DNA from: Microvelia longipes
Taxonomy: Eukaryota; Arthropoda; Insecta; Hemiptera; Veliidae
NCBI GenBank assembly: GCA_018340805.1
Contig: JACMZG010001908.1
Span: forward strand, 50,398,905 to 50,462,904
Direction: 5' to 3'
Length of the DNA: 64,000 bases
The notes beneath the pieces were generated by a model. That model saw nothing but the letters and a program-made list of their open reading frames with translations. It was not told where the DNA came from and did no database searches. This document shows, piece after piece, positions 40,147 to 51,689 of the stretch (positions within the stretch are counted from its first letter, which is position 1; the number at the start of each line of letters is the position of its first letter). Made by a program: the position numbers and the translations under genes.

Positions 40147-40293
40147 GAGACGTGGATAACATTTTAAGTTCGCGTTTCACCCACCCTTAAGTAAACTTCA
40201 TTTTAGTGGTGTAGTCAGGGTTACTTTCAGGGGTTTTACTAAGGGTTATACACATTTGTAAAGTTGACCAGGGAGAGGATGCACTAATTTCCT

Positions 40294-40960
40294 AAAATCG
40301 GGTACGGGTTACCTCGGAACGTTTCTCCATCACATCAGATTCGCTACGCTCCTCCTCCCTACTTCGCTCGCTTCGCTCGTAGTTGCAATCCTCAGCTGTC
40401 ACCCATCTAGGCACTGACCATGCTTGATGCTGCTTAACATTTTTGATCCAACAAAAATCATAGATATATTTTAAAAAATACGTAACAAAACATAGGGTAC
40501 TTGTTCATTACGTAATAGTATACACTTGTATCGAATTTCTACTCGATTTGATTATTTACCGATTTTTACAATTTTTCTAAAGACGTACACAAGTAATTTG
40601 ATGAAATTTGAACTTATGCTGATAATAAGATGAAAGCATGTATGTTAGTCTTTTACATGGCATACATGCGTGCCAAATCTCAATCCAATTTTTCAGCGTT
40701 TTTGATTTTTCGCAACTTTATTGCCGTGTCATTATTGCGGGTTAATGATGTCATAAAAATATTATCCGAATAGCACAACTACAGCGATAGAATGACTTTT
40801 CTACAAAGTTTTAACTCTCTAGCATAAATAACACATACAGACAGACAACTTTGTGGCAAAACTCAGGAGGTCTTAAAACAGATAATTCCCGTGACATCCT
40901 GGTTTTGGATTTTTTTGTCAACATGATACGTGCGCAATCATATGAATGGCAGACAAAGTT
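40294..40960 (+). repeat. R1 repeat copy, one arm of an inverted pair
   Basis: Starts AAATCGGGTACGGGTTACCT and carries GATTCGCTACGCTCCTCCTC and CGCTCGCTTCGCTCG. It continues through the shared blocks to a CATCCTGGTTTTGGATTTTT end. It meets an inverted R1 copy at about 40970. Confidence 0.75.
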
Positions 40961-40974
40961 TTTACTATTTCTCA

Positions 40975-42565
40975 TGTAAACCGTAAGTATATAAGAAAAG
41001 TATTGTGTTTGCAAAAAAAATCCGAAACTGATATGTCAACGGAATTATCTCTTTCAGGAGTTTGTAAGGCCTCCTGAGTGTTTTTCACAAAGTTGTCTGT
41101 GTGTGTCTGTTATCATGTGTCTCCTAGTGTATTTATGCTAGAAAAATCAGTCTACCCCTGTAGTGGTGCTATTTGGAGAATTTTTTTACGTCAATAACTT
41201 GCAATAATGACTCAGCAAAATGTCGAAAAATTATAAAACGCGAAAAATAGCACGATCTGATTAAAATTTAGCACGCATGTAGCCATGTATAAGACTAACA
41301 TATGTGCCAAGTTTTATCTCATTATCATCATTTGTTCTATTTTTATCTAATAGTCCAAGAGCCAGACGCAAAAAAACGTGACCTAGCCCAAAGGTTTAAC
41401 CCACTAGATCGACTTATTCTGGCTCCCTGATAATAATCAGGTGGTCTGCCGTTTCAAATAAGGGAATTTTAGCCCCGGGGCCCCTTTAAAGTCCGAAAAA
41501 TGGCCCCAAATTCTGTTTTCGCCCAATAACAGTGTTCCTATTGATTTTATCCAAAAAGTTAAAGGGTTTTTTTTCTAAAGTTTATTAAATTTGTGATAAA
41601 TCCATTTTTTAACCATCAAAATCGGTCCTGTAAAAAGATACAAACGTTGAAAGATTACCGAAAAAAACATCTAATATCATACTTTTTTGTCCAAAAACGC
41701 ACAAAAACTTAAAATGTCATGTTTTTCCATATTAACATGTTTAAGAATTAGAGACTTAAATCATGCATAAAAATCAGACATAAAAAAAAGTGTATTTTTC
41801 TAAAATTCAAGTTTTTACCTATTTTTCAGCATTATATGTCGGTCATTAAGTCATCACATATTAGAGCTGTGCTGACTTCTTTCTCTAGAACAACTCAATA
41901 TTACCTGTAATTTAATAGAATATGCATGATTTTTAAGTCTGCCTAATTCTTAAACATGTTAATATGGAAAAATATGACAATTTAAGGTTTTTGTGCGTTT
42001 TTGGACAAAAATGTATGATATTAGTTTTTTGGTAATCTTTCAACGTTTGTATCTCCGGTTTTACTGGACCAATTTTGATGGTTTAAAAATGGATTTATCA
42101 CAAATTTAATAAACTTTAAAAACAACCCTTTAACTTTTGGGTAAAATCAATAGGAACACCGTTATTGGGCGAAAACAGAATTTGGGGCCATTTTTCGGAC
42201 TTTAAAGGGGCCCGGGGCTCAAATTCCCTTATCTGAAACAGCAGACCACCTGATTTATCAGGGAGCCAGAATAAGTCGATCTACTGGGTTAAACCTTTGG
42301 GGCTGGACGGTCACGTTTTTTTGCGTCTGGCTCTTGGTCTATAATGTCTTGTCTTAAGCAGCATCGAGTATGGTCGAAGATGAAGATGAAACGAATGTAT
42401 TCATACTATCTGAAAACGAGCGAAGCGAGTCTGAAGAGGTTTTGCAGTATAAATTTGACGAATTGTATATTCTGAGGAGCGAAGCGAGTCCGAAGCTGAG
42501 AGGACGAGCTTAGCGAATCCGATATGATGAGGAAAAGTTCCGAGGTACCCTGTACCGGATATTTT
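40975..42565 (-). repeat. R1 repeat copy, inverted, interrupted by foldback
   Basis: Starts AACCGTAAGTATATAAGAAA, is interrupted at 41355-42337, resumes with AAGCAGCATCGAGTATGG, GAGCGAAGCGAGTCTGAAG, and ends GAGGTACCCTGTACCGGATA. The inverted pair spans 2.3 kb. Confidence 0.75.
41355..42337. mobile_element. Near-perfect foldback element, CCAAGAGCCAGACGC ends
   Basis: Arms of about 430 bp (41355-41790 and 41917-42337) with few mismatches and a loop of about 125 bp. Shared blocks include CCAAGAGCCAGACGCAAAAA, AACCCACTAGATCGACTTAT, GGGGCCCCTTTAAAGTCCG and AAATGGCCCCAAATTCTG. The flanks TCTAATAGT and TCTATAATG partly agree and may be a decayed target duplication. No ORF. Inserted into the inverted R1 copy. 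Confidence 0.88.
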
Positions 42566-42569
42566 AATT

Positions 42570-43860
42570 TTGTCACTATTACCCAAATATTACAAAACTA
42601 CAAGAAAGCAATAGATCTATATAATAGACCTAAACTAAAATCTATATTACATGATAAACAATATCTTAAAACATGAACGGCACATAGTATTTATTAAAAA
42701 TTTCATTGGATTTAATGCTGTTTCCAAAATAGACACTATTACCTTATAAGGAAATATATTGCTATTATTCAGTAGAAGGATAAAAATAGGAGGCTTCCTG
42801 GTATGACGCTCGTATATTTAGATCTTCGTGAACATAGAAACATAGTTTTTATATTACATGATCTTGTTGACTTAATATCTGAATTTTTGGCTGTTCTTAT
42901 GTTAGGAGGTAGTTTAGAAGTATTTTGAGGTTAAAAAATTATTTTTTGGTTATTTCCAGATGTTTAAAATTGTTTTAAAGCATTCTGAAGTTTGAACTGT
43001 CAGTTAGACTGTTGCTTCGAATTTTTTTTTTGTGGATTTAAAGTTGTAAGGATTAAGTAAATCGGTTTCTTTGTCTAGCTTAGCGGTAGCGACTTTCAGC
43101 ACACATGTGTCTGTCTGTACACTTGATTCTCCATTACCTGAAATAGAATTTAATTTTCTACAAACTATACACTCTATGCTGTTCCTTTCTAGATCCTCTT
43201 TGATAAAATGTATTACAAATAAGGTGTTTCCAAAGGATTGACTTTTATTGTACAAGTTAATAAAAAAACGCAATATATTTTAACCTCTTCGGGTTATCAT
43301 CAAGCACATACGTCCAAATAATTTTTTAAACAAAATGAAAAAGAAACAAAGTAATAAAGATTAGTAGTAATTATTCTGGAATGTTCCAGTTTTCAGAGAG
43401 GCTGAAATATAATGCCTATATTATTAAACTTGTAGAATAAAAGTCGCTCCTTTGTAAAACCTTTACATTTCAGGGGGCCGCGAGCCGATGTCACATTGTG
43501 ATAACGAAAATTGTAATTTATAAATCAATGAAAAGACATAGTGATATCTGCAATTTCCTTTTTATGAGTTCTAACATTTTCGATGTTTGGGACGGCGTGT
43601 TGTTTGTTTGTTTGTGTATTTGTTTGTACGTGTTGCCATACCTGTCGTAAAATTTGAATAATATACGTGTAGAATTACTTATGTGTATTATATGAGCTGG
43701 GTAGTTTTTGGTCAAATCCTAACTAATATTTTCAAAATAGCGGTCATTATAGCAGACCATAGGAAAACAAATTTAAAGAAAAAATCTTGTCGTCTTAAAG
43801 CTCTTGAAAAATAGAAAAGAAAATATATGTAACATGCAAAAAGTTTAAAAATTCAACCAA
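42570..43860. other. No confident gene; one weak exon candidate
   Basis: A minus-strand segment at 43013-43139 follows a good acceptor (TTAAATTCTATTTCAG) and reads SSVQTDTCVLKVATAKLDKE, then TDLLNPYNF, to a TAA stop. It could be the last coding exon of an unrecognised gene or chance. No upstream exon or polyadenylation context was established. Confidence 0.25.
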
Positions 43861-43861
43861 A

Positions 43862-44675
43862 AATGAGGTTCAGGGTATCTTGGAACTTGTCCTTAAACAG
43901 AGGATTCGCTGAGCTCATCCTCCCTACTTCAGACTCGCTTTGCTCGTCCTTAGAATATACAATACGTCAAATATATTACAACACGTGTTCGAACCCGCTT
44001 CTTTCGTTTTCAAATAATAAATACCTCACTTTCATTCTCAGCGGTCACCCATATAGCACCGACCACGCTCAGTGTACATTAACTTTAAATATACTTACCG
44101 TATTATAACAAAACTTAGTGCACTTATTCATCACGTACAAATATATATTCATATATCATATATTCATATTTATATATTTGTACTCAATTTTATAATTTTC
44201 CGATTTTTTACAGTTTTTTAAAACATGTACACAAGTCATTTGATACAAATTAAACTTATGCTGATAATGAGATGAAACATATCACATATATTATCTTAAT
44301 TATACATACATCTTATACATAGCTACATGCCCAAATCGCAATCTGATCATTTTTCAGCGTTTTATGATTATTAGAAATTTTTGCTGGGTCATTATTGCGG
44401 GTTAATGACGTTATAAAAAATATTTCTAAATAGCACAACTAAAGCGGTAGACTGATTTTTTTACAAAGTTTCAACGCCCTGGCATAAATACCCTTAGGAG
44501 CTACGATGATAACAGACACACTCGCATACACACCCAGACACACATACAGACAGAAAACTTAGTGAAAACCACTGAGGTAGCCTTAAAGACACCTGAAACG
44601 AATAATTTCGGTGATATCTAGGTTTCGGATATTTTGCAAACACAATACTTTTCCTATATACCTACGGGGTATACA
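43862..44675 (+). repeat. R1 repeat copy
   Basis: From TATCTTGGAACTTGTCC and GATTCGCTGAGCTCATCCTC through ATTGCGGGTTAATGACGTTA and TAGCACAACTAAAGCGGTAG to ACCTACGGGGTATACATGAG. The motif is CTCGCTTTGCTCGTCCT here. Confidence 0.7.
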
Positions 44676-44687
44676 TGAGAAAAGTAA

Positions 44688-44890
44688 AACCATAGTCTGC
44701 CTATCCAGGGTGAAGCCTTCCATAGAATTGCGCATGCTCAAAAGTTTAGATAATCGCACAAATATCAGTTTTATTACAATGAAAGAACAATTTTTACAGC
44801 TAAAAAATTGTCCTATTAAACGAGATTTTTCATCAAAATCGAATAACTTTAACTAAAGTTGTAACAATTGTTAAATGGTAAAAAAAGCAA
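44688..44890 (+). mobile_element. Internal piece of the 9.6-kb foldback family
   Basis: TGCCTATCCAGGGTGAAGCC, GAATTGCGCATGCTCAAAAG and ATCAAAATCGAATAACTTTA align with 9698-9900. A reversed R1 terminus (GACGAGCGAAGCGAGTCGG, 45052-45070; ends GTACCTG near 45100) follows after about 130 bp. Confidence 0.55.
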
Positions 44891-45029
44891 AAAAAAAAAC
44901 AATATGTTTTCAAATAAATCTGCTGAATTTGTTCAAATTAAAAAAATTGTTTATAATTATTATCAACACTTTATTGTTGATAAACTAACGTAGTGAGCCA
45001 AAGTAATAACTCCTGCAGCTTTGGGTAAA

Positions 45030-45108
45030 TATCATAAATTTGAAGACGAGCGAAGCGAGTCGGAGGTGTTGAAGATTTGTATGGAAATACCCCGTACCTG
45101 ATCAATTG
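45030..45108 (-). repeat. R1 repeat, terminal fragment
   Basis: GAAGACGAGCGAAGCGAGTC and AATACCCCGTACCTGATC mark the GGGTACGG end of R1 in reverse orientation. The following 45110-45490 shows no feature. Confidence 0.6.
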
Positions 45109-46078
45109 TCTGTACGAGGAAGGTCTGTAACGAGTTTAACGCTACTCTCAGAACCTGATACATAAACAAGCCGACTTCCTTTCTAAAAACTATGTCTTTA
45201 TCTTTTTGTAGAGTTGTTTTTAAACCAATGTAGCTTCCATGCTTATAACTGTATTACCTGGAACCTTTCTTTGTAATATTTCCATTTTGAACTTATTTCT
45301 TATAACAGCATAAAATAATGAAGGGTTTATTTTCATTGCTAAGCTATGAATTTAAGAGCTCTTCAATATGATATACAATTTACCATGATTTTTGTTGATT
45401 AACATGAGCTCTTAGTTAAAAAATTATATAACTCAGAATAAAGTGGAGTAATATGCACTATTTTAAAATGACTTATTTCCATTAAAATTAAAAAATCAGG
45501 TATTGGGTATCTCAGAACATTTCCTTATGACATCGGATTCGCTACGCTCATCCTCTATACGTAGGACTCGCTTCGCTCGTCCTCAGAATATAAAAATACC
45601 AAATTTATACTGCAACACGTATATACACTCGCTTCGCTTGTCCTCAAATAGTAAATGCATCCGTTTCATTCCCATCGGTCACCCAGGCACAGACCACACT
45701 CGATACTGCTTAACTTTTATGATTCAACAAAATTAATGAATATACTTGTTGTATTAAAAAAAACTTAGTATAATTGTTTATTACGTTAAGAGATACATTT
45801 GTACCAAATTTCAACTGAATTAGATTATTTTTCGATTTTTTTTTCAATTACTTAAAAACATAAACAGTCTTTCGAGAAAAAAACTAATGCTGGTTATGAG
45901 GTGAAACTTGGCACATAGATTAGTCATGTATATGACTAAATGAGTGCCACATCTCAAATTAATAGCAATATGTTCCCGCGTTTTCTGATTTTTGAAAGTT
46001 TTTGCTGTTATTATTGCGGGTAAATAACAACATTAAATATTATTTATGGATAGCAACTAAAACTATAGAGTAATTTTT

Positions 46079-46890
46079 AAACTTATTCAAAGACGTTTCC
46101 TAACTTTTTCCTAGTGTGTTTTAAAAGTCTTTTAGAGGCTTCGCATGATTTTTTTAGTAGAACCTAAGGTAGTTATCAAAAAGTGATTCCATTGTAAGTA
46201 ACGTAATATATCGCAAAATATCAATGTTATTAACTTATTACCTGGATTTACGACACCTTTGTCATAAACAACAATGCGGCTTCCTTTGGCGAATGTTAAA
46301 TATTAGAAACTTTATTTACATATGTTTTCAGTAAACAGTAGAGTTAATACAAACAATGTTCAATTATTGTAACAGCTTTCAAAATAAAGCAGTATCAAGC
46401 GTTTCAAGTTTGAACGTGGACAGCAATCCAAAGGTGTCTAAATGAAGACCTGTTAATCAGTGCAACACTGTTTTCAAAATCATTTACACAATTTTGTTTT
46501 TCGTATTTTGTCATCAAATTCATTTTTGTTAGTGTAAAATTTTTTTGGTATAATAATGGCTGAATTATTCACACCGGACCAACAGAATTTCCTCTTTGAA
46601 TCGTAGCCCACCACAAACAGACCATAAAAAATTTGATTGTGTTAAAAGAATTTCAGGGTAAACTCCCTAATAGTAAGGTAAGTGAATTAACAGTAACTTA
46701 TATTATGTAAATTATGTAGATAGTTATTAATACGACAAAGTGTCGTAAATCCAGGTAATAAGTTAATAATTGATATTTTGCGATATATTACGTTATTTAC
46801 AATGGTATCACTTTTTGACTTTACTACCTTAGGTATTTACTAAAAAAAATCATGCGAAGCCTCTAAATGACTTTTAAAACACGAACGATC
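46079..46890. mobile_element. PIF/Harbinger-type relic with inverted arms
   Basis: The left end TTATTCAAAGACGTTTCCTAAC matches the TIR of the 10197-10472 MITE. Inverted arms of about 158 bp (46112-46270 and 46725-46883; TTAGAGGCTTCGCATGAT, TTACCTGGATTTACGACAC) bracket a centre carrying a broken SANT-like coding start. Confidence 0.65.
46555..46690 (+). pseudogene. Broken SANT/Myb-like transposon protein start
   Basis: ATG at 46555 reads MAELFTPDQQNFLFES to a stop at 46603-46605. Shifting frame at that point continues VAHHKQTIKN and later LPNSKVSEL. The FTxxQ-x-FLFELVxxHKxxIENK pattern is the start of the Myb/SANT-like accessory protein common in insect PIF/Harbinger elements. At least one frameshift; not functional. 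Confidence 0.5.
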
Positions 46891-47448
46891 ATTAAAAAAC
46901 ATGCCTGTTACTCTACGTCTAATTAAGTGTCAACTTTCTAGCGTCGGTACTCTGGGAGCGATCCTAAAAGAAACGCACATAGAGACAGACAACTTTGAGA
47001 AAACAAAGTAGGAGGCCTTTAAACACCTGAAACAGATAATTCAGGCAAAATCCCCGTTTCGGTTTTTTTGCAAACGCAATACTTTCCGTATGTACGGTAT
47101 AAATGAGAAAAAGTAAAAATGATAAAATACTGTAGGTACTTGGTATAGTTAACATTTTTTCTCGGTATACTCCTTATCTTTCTTATTCATTCAAAACTTT
47201 TTTGCATTACTGCAATAAAATTTTGGTTACAAACATTTTAAAAACTGATATAAAATTGATTTCAAAATGTTTTATTTCATTAATGCTATTGGGATTCATT
47301 ATGTGGTGAAACGTCATGATTTTTACACGTGTAAACCAAGCTGATAGAGTTTATAAAGTAATTCAAATGGAGAGTTTTTAATTAATTAAATCAATTTTGC
47401 TTTAACATTGCTTTAAATTTTATCGAATGACTTGTATACGTGTATGTA

Positions 47449-47765
47449 AAAAATCGGGTGCGGGATACCACGTAACTTTTCATCATAATATCGAATTCGC
47501 TACACTCATTCTCCCAACTTCGGGCTCGCTTCGCTCGTCCTCAGAATGTCAACCATTCGTTTAATTCCCAGCGGTCATCCATCCAGGCATTGACTATATT
47601 CGATGCCGCCTAACTTTTTTGATCCAACAGAAACCATAGATATACTTGGCATATTATAACAGAACTTAGTTTAATTATTTATTACGAAATTCTATACACT
47701 TGTACCGAATTTTAACTCGATTGGTATTATTTACCAATTTTTGAAAAAAAACTTACACAAGTCAT
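47449..47765 (+). repeat. R1 repeat, proximal part
   Basis: AAAAATCGGGTGCGGGATAC, CGAATTCGCTACACTCATTC, GGGCTCGCTTCGCTCGTCC, CAGCGGTCATCCATCCAGGC. Ends at ACACAAGTCATTTGATCAC, where a short palindrome (TTTGATCACTTCAAATGACT) begins. Confidence 0.7.
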
Positions 47766-47769
47766 TTGA

Positions 47770-48960
47770 TCACTTCAAATGACTGAAGTGATGAGTCATT
47801 TGAGTCAGACTGTCAAACAGCCTGACTTTTGACAGCTAATACATTCTCGAAGCCAGCACTCCTCTCTTTCTGAGCCACAAACACAGAAGGCTGCAACGTC
47901 TTATAGATGCTCCAAATCAAATCCAACAGATTTTATTGAAGCAGAAATCAGTTTTAAATTACAGCAATATAGACAAGTGTAATATTCCCATAAGGGTTGG
48001 TATTTAACCCATGCATTTGGGTATCAATGAGAAGAACTTTGTCATCCCTAATTTTATTTCTGAGTTGTAATCTTTAAAATGAGAATAAGCTTCTTTTTAT
48101 TAATTTTTTCACCGTTTTCAATTATGGATGCTCATAATAAAAGAGCAGTCTTTGGAGTCCTCTGAGTAATATGACAAAGCAATACTCAAATTATGTTATT
48201 TTAACGCTTCAAACTACATACTAAGTCACTAAATAGGAAGATTTTTGGAACCATTTTTTTTACTCGTATATAAATGCATCTAGGGACTTTTGAGAAAATA
48301 TATGTACAAATATTAATAGAGATCCTTAAAGTAGAGTATATAGAGGACATTTTAGTCAATTTTAAATATGGCCTTTTTATAACTTTGCTTCAAAAACACC
48401 TCTAAAAGTGAAAATTGTCATTTTCAAGACACTCTTAAAGCCATACCGTTTATCCTAGGACATTGAAAAAAATAGGTGAATACTATTATAGACAATGAAC
48501 ATTAGTACCTATATAAAGTTTCAGCACTTTATTAAGGGACCAAAAAATCTTAAAATTTGTGAAAATTGATTTTTTTTGTTGTCGTTTTTATCCATGAAAA
48601 GACCAGTCAAGATAAAGACACATAAAGATGAGTATTTTCTTAGAGGATATAATTATTATTATAACGGCAAGGAACAATAGAATAGAAAATACAATGCCCT
48701 TATGAGACAGCGAAATAATATCATAAGTAGCGTTTTTACGGCAATCCGCGTCTTAAACTTAATATTGGTAAATTTAATTTACTAATTAAGTTTCGACAGC
48801 AGGCAGCATAATACTGCTAAAAAAATATATTGATAAAATATTATAAGGAAAAGGTAATTAAATTCATAATTTATGAATTTAAACAACCTGGTGTTCAACA
48901 CCTCGTGTAGACGAAGTAATAAATATTTAAATGGATTTGTAAATTGCAACAATCAATAAT
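47770..48960. other. No gene recognised
   Basis: Apart from short palindromes at 47770-47840 (CAAATGACTGAAGTGATGAG; CAGACTGTCAAACAGCCTGA), the stretch is plain AT-rich sequence on both strands. Confidence 0.5.
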
Positions 48961-48963
48961 ACT

Positions 48964-49144
48964 ATTATAATACGACACACGGCTAAAATCAGTTGACAGC
49001 GTGGGAAAATAATGCGAGAGAGCCAATGAGGTTAGTCCTGGATGTTAAACCACGCCCTCAATTTCAAATCAGACCAATCTTATCGGTTCCTCAACAATAT
49101 TTACCCGCTGTCAACTGATTTTAGCCGTGTGTCGTATTATAATA
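48964..49144. mobile_element. MITE-like palindromic element, copy 2
   Basis: The ends ATTATAATACGACACACGGC and their exact complement enclose TAAAATCAGTTGACAGCG arms of about 45 bp. The centre contains GGGAAAATAATGCGAGAGAG and ACCACGCCC. Same element as 2246-2418, better preserved. Confidence 0.82.
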
Positions 49145-49667
49145 ATAATAATAAAACGTTTGGCATTATCAACAAACAGGAAAATAAAATAAGCAATGCA
49201 TTGAGATAGGGTATGCCCCCTCTTTATTAATATATATCTGAAATTACTGGTAATAGTTATCGGTAGCACCAGTGATCACATGCGAAAAAATTTGCTATTA
49301 ATATTTTGTTTGTGGTTCATAATTATCCACACAAGAGATTCTTGATAAAGTTACGCTATTATTTAGTTGTGTGCAGTGAATCTAATTAAATGTAAAATTA
49401 CCAATACGAATTCGCTTTGTAAGCCTATTCAGTGCTTCTATTTCCGATTTGCGTGAGGGGGAAATATATTTTGATGATAAAATAGTGTTCACTTACAATA
49501 ACACCATATGGTGTTTTTGTGATATTTATAGAAGTCGTAGCCATTGAATTTCAAAGTTGATCTTTGAACCGAACCTAACGAAAATAGCCCTTGGGAGTTT
49601 AACACACCTTCAAAAATATTAATAATATTAATTATTATTATATCAGTCTCTTAGTAGTCACGAGCAA

Positions 49668-49815
49668 TATTTAGCACTTAATTACTAAAAGACCTTTAAT
49701 TATACGTGCATTGTAAATATTTAGTATGTAATAGTTTTATTATCAGAAATATTTAACACTTAAGTACTTAAAGATCTTTAATTACATGCACAAAGTAATA
49801 AATATTTAGTTCTTA
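49668..49815 (+). repeat. Short tandem duplication, about 80 bp
   Basis: ATATTTA(G/A)CACTTAA(T/G)TACT, (A/G)A(C/T)CTTTAATTA and AAATATTTAGT recur twice in order. The preceding 49150-49667 has no feature beyond AT-rich sequence. Confidence 0.5.
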
Positions 49816-49844
49816 ATTAAATGTTCCTTTATTAGTTTTCCTCA

Positions 49845-50622
49845 TTTATACCGTAGGTGTATAGGAAAAGTATTGTGTTTTCAAAAAAATCCGAAACCGG
49901 AGTTATCCGTTTCTGGTGTTTTAAAGGTGTTGCCTGAGTGGTTTTCTTAAAGTTGTCTGTCTGTATGTGTATGTGGGTGTGTGTGTGCGCGCGTATGTGT
50001 GTTTGTGTGTGTCTGTTATCATCGTAGCTCCCAGTGTACTTATGCTAGAGAATTAAAACTTTGTTCAAAAATCAATCTACCGCTGTAGTTGTGCTATACG
50101 GGAAATATTTTTGTATGGTGTCATTAAACCGCAATAATGACAGCGAAAAATTTGAAAAATCTAAAAACGCGAAAAAATTATGTGATCCAATTGAAATTTG
50201 GCACGCATGTAGCTAAGACTAATAGATGTGCCCAGTTTCATCTCATTATCAGAATTAATTTAATTTTTATTGTATGCAAGTTTTTTTAAAAATTCAGAAA
50301 ATGAATCCATTGAGTTGAAAAATAGTACAAGTGTACACCTTTACTTAATAAATAAGTGCGCAAAGTTTCGTTTCAATACGACATGTAGATCCATGATTTT
50401 TGTTGGATTATAAAAGTTAAGAAGCATTGGGCGTAGTCATTGCTGTACAACATACAGCCGCTGAGAATAAAACGGATGCATTTACTATCTGCGGACGAGC
50501 GAAGCGAGTCGTACGAATTATACATTATAAGGATGAGCGAAGCAAGTCCGAAGCAGGGAGGATTAACATAGCGAATACGATGTGATGAGCAAATGTTCTG
50601 AGGTACCCCATATCCGATTTGT
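49845..50622 (-). repeat. R1 repeat copy, near full length
   Basis: From TTTATACCGTAGGTGTATAG to GGTACCCCATATCCGATT. The best single copy for length (about 0.78 kb). It carries GGACGAGCGAAGCGAGTCG at 50495-50513 and a second GATGAGCGAAGCAAGTCC. No ORF above chance. Confidence 0.75.
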
Positions 50623-50959
50623 TTTCTTTTGAAAGTAGCGACAAGCAATACATCTTATTACTAGAAGAGCTTTATAACGAGTATTAATATTATAATTAGT
50701 TGCTAATTGTTCATTTTTATTCGTTTTTAAGAAACAGGCAATATATGATTGTTAATTTTTACGTGGTTTATGATTATGAGTTTTTAAAAAAAGTATTTAA
50801 TAATTGTTTATTAATATTGTTGTGAAATAATAAATATGTTAATTTTTGACATTCTATGTACTTTTTAGAAACTTATTCATCTTTTATTATATTAGTATCT
50901 TAAGATCAAGTAGTTGAGTTTTAAATTAGGTTTTCATATATAGCGACCTGGTCCCCTAA

Positions 50960-51085
50960 ACGTGTTTTACGTCCCAAGGGACGTAAAACACATATTTACG
51001 TCTCTAGAGACGTGAAATTCATGTTTACGTCCCTAGGGACCCCTTGGGACGTAAAATGCATATTTACGTCTCTATGAACGTTATA
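50960..51085. repeat. Stacked ACGTCCC/GGGACGT palindromes
   Basis: Five consecutive units of about 30 bp: TTTTACGTCCCAAGGGACGT, ATTTACGTCTCTAGAGACGT, TTTACGTCCCTAGGGAC, CCCCTTGGGACGTAAAA, ATTTACGTCTCTATGAACG. Most are perfect or near-perfect palindromes. Confidence 0.8.
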
Positions 51086-51089
51086 ATTC

Positions 51090-51680
51090 TAACATCAATT
51101 TAAATCTCCCTGATCCTAAAATATACACAGAGCCTTGCCTGTGTAGAACGTCAGCGACCCTTCTTGACAATGCAGTTGCATCAGTGACAACTTTAAAAAA
51201 TACATAGTAATCAAGTGCAGTGGCCATATAGAGAGTCATCTATGCCGAATAAAATCAAAGTAGACAAATGTAAGGAATGAAATAGAGAATGTGTACAATA
51301 ATGAAAACCTACCTACAATCCTTATTAACCCTTCAAACTTCTTATTCCATCATCATCAGCAAATTTTAAAAATTAATAAGAAATAAATTTTACATCTTAT
51401 CCAAGTCGTAGGTAAAATTTATTACACGACAATTGTCTCGTATTGTCTCCCTCGGCTAGGCCTTGGAGTTAATTTTTAGTTATCCCTCGGCAAAGCCTCA
51501 GGAGCTATGGACCTGTGGGTTCGCTTTATGTGAAAACTTGGCCCTGAGCTGCAAAACTTTCTTCTTCCTCTTGCCGTGTAAATAACTATAACCTGAGCAG
51601 TAGCGTCACAATGTGTTTATTTATTTTTTCAAAGAAAATGCGCATATTTATTTCATACATTATACACTACACAAAACAGC
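51090..51680. other. No gene recognised
   Basis: Mixed-composition sequence. CTCGGCTAGGCCTTGGAG and CTCGGCAAAGCCTCAGGAG near 51450-51505 are related GGC-apex words like those at 20.7 kb. No frame is supported. Confidence 0.45.
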
Positions 51681-51689
51681 ATTATTTGC

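Larger units (their letters stand above)
45494..47125 (+). repeat. R1 repeat copy split by an insertion
   Basis: First part 45494-46075 (GGTATTGGGTATCTCAGAAC, GATTCGCTACGCTCATCC, two CTCGCTTCGCT motifs at 45569 and 45629). Second part about 46915-47125 (TTCTAGCGTCGGTACTCTGG to GTACGGTATAAATGAG). The interruption at 46079-46890 is a Harbinger-type relic. Confidence 0.7.

Noticed and set aside
39121..40180. Two approximately 350-codon open frames on opposite strands
   Set aside because: They consist of the 1,000-N assembly gap.
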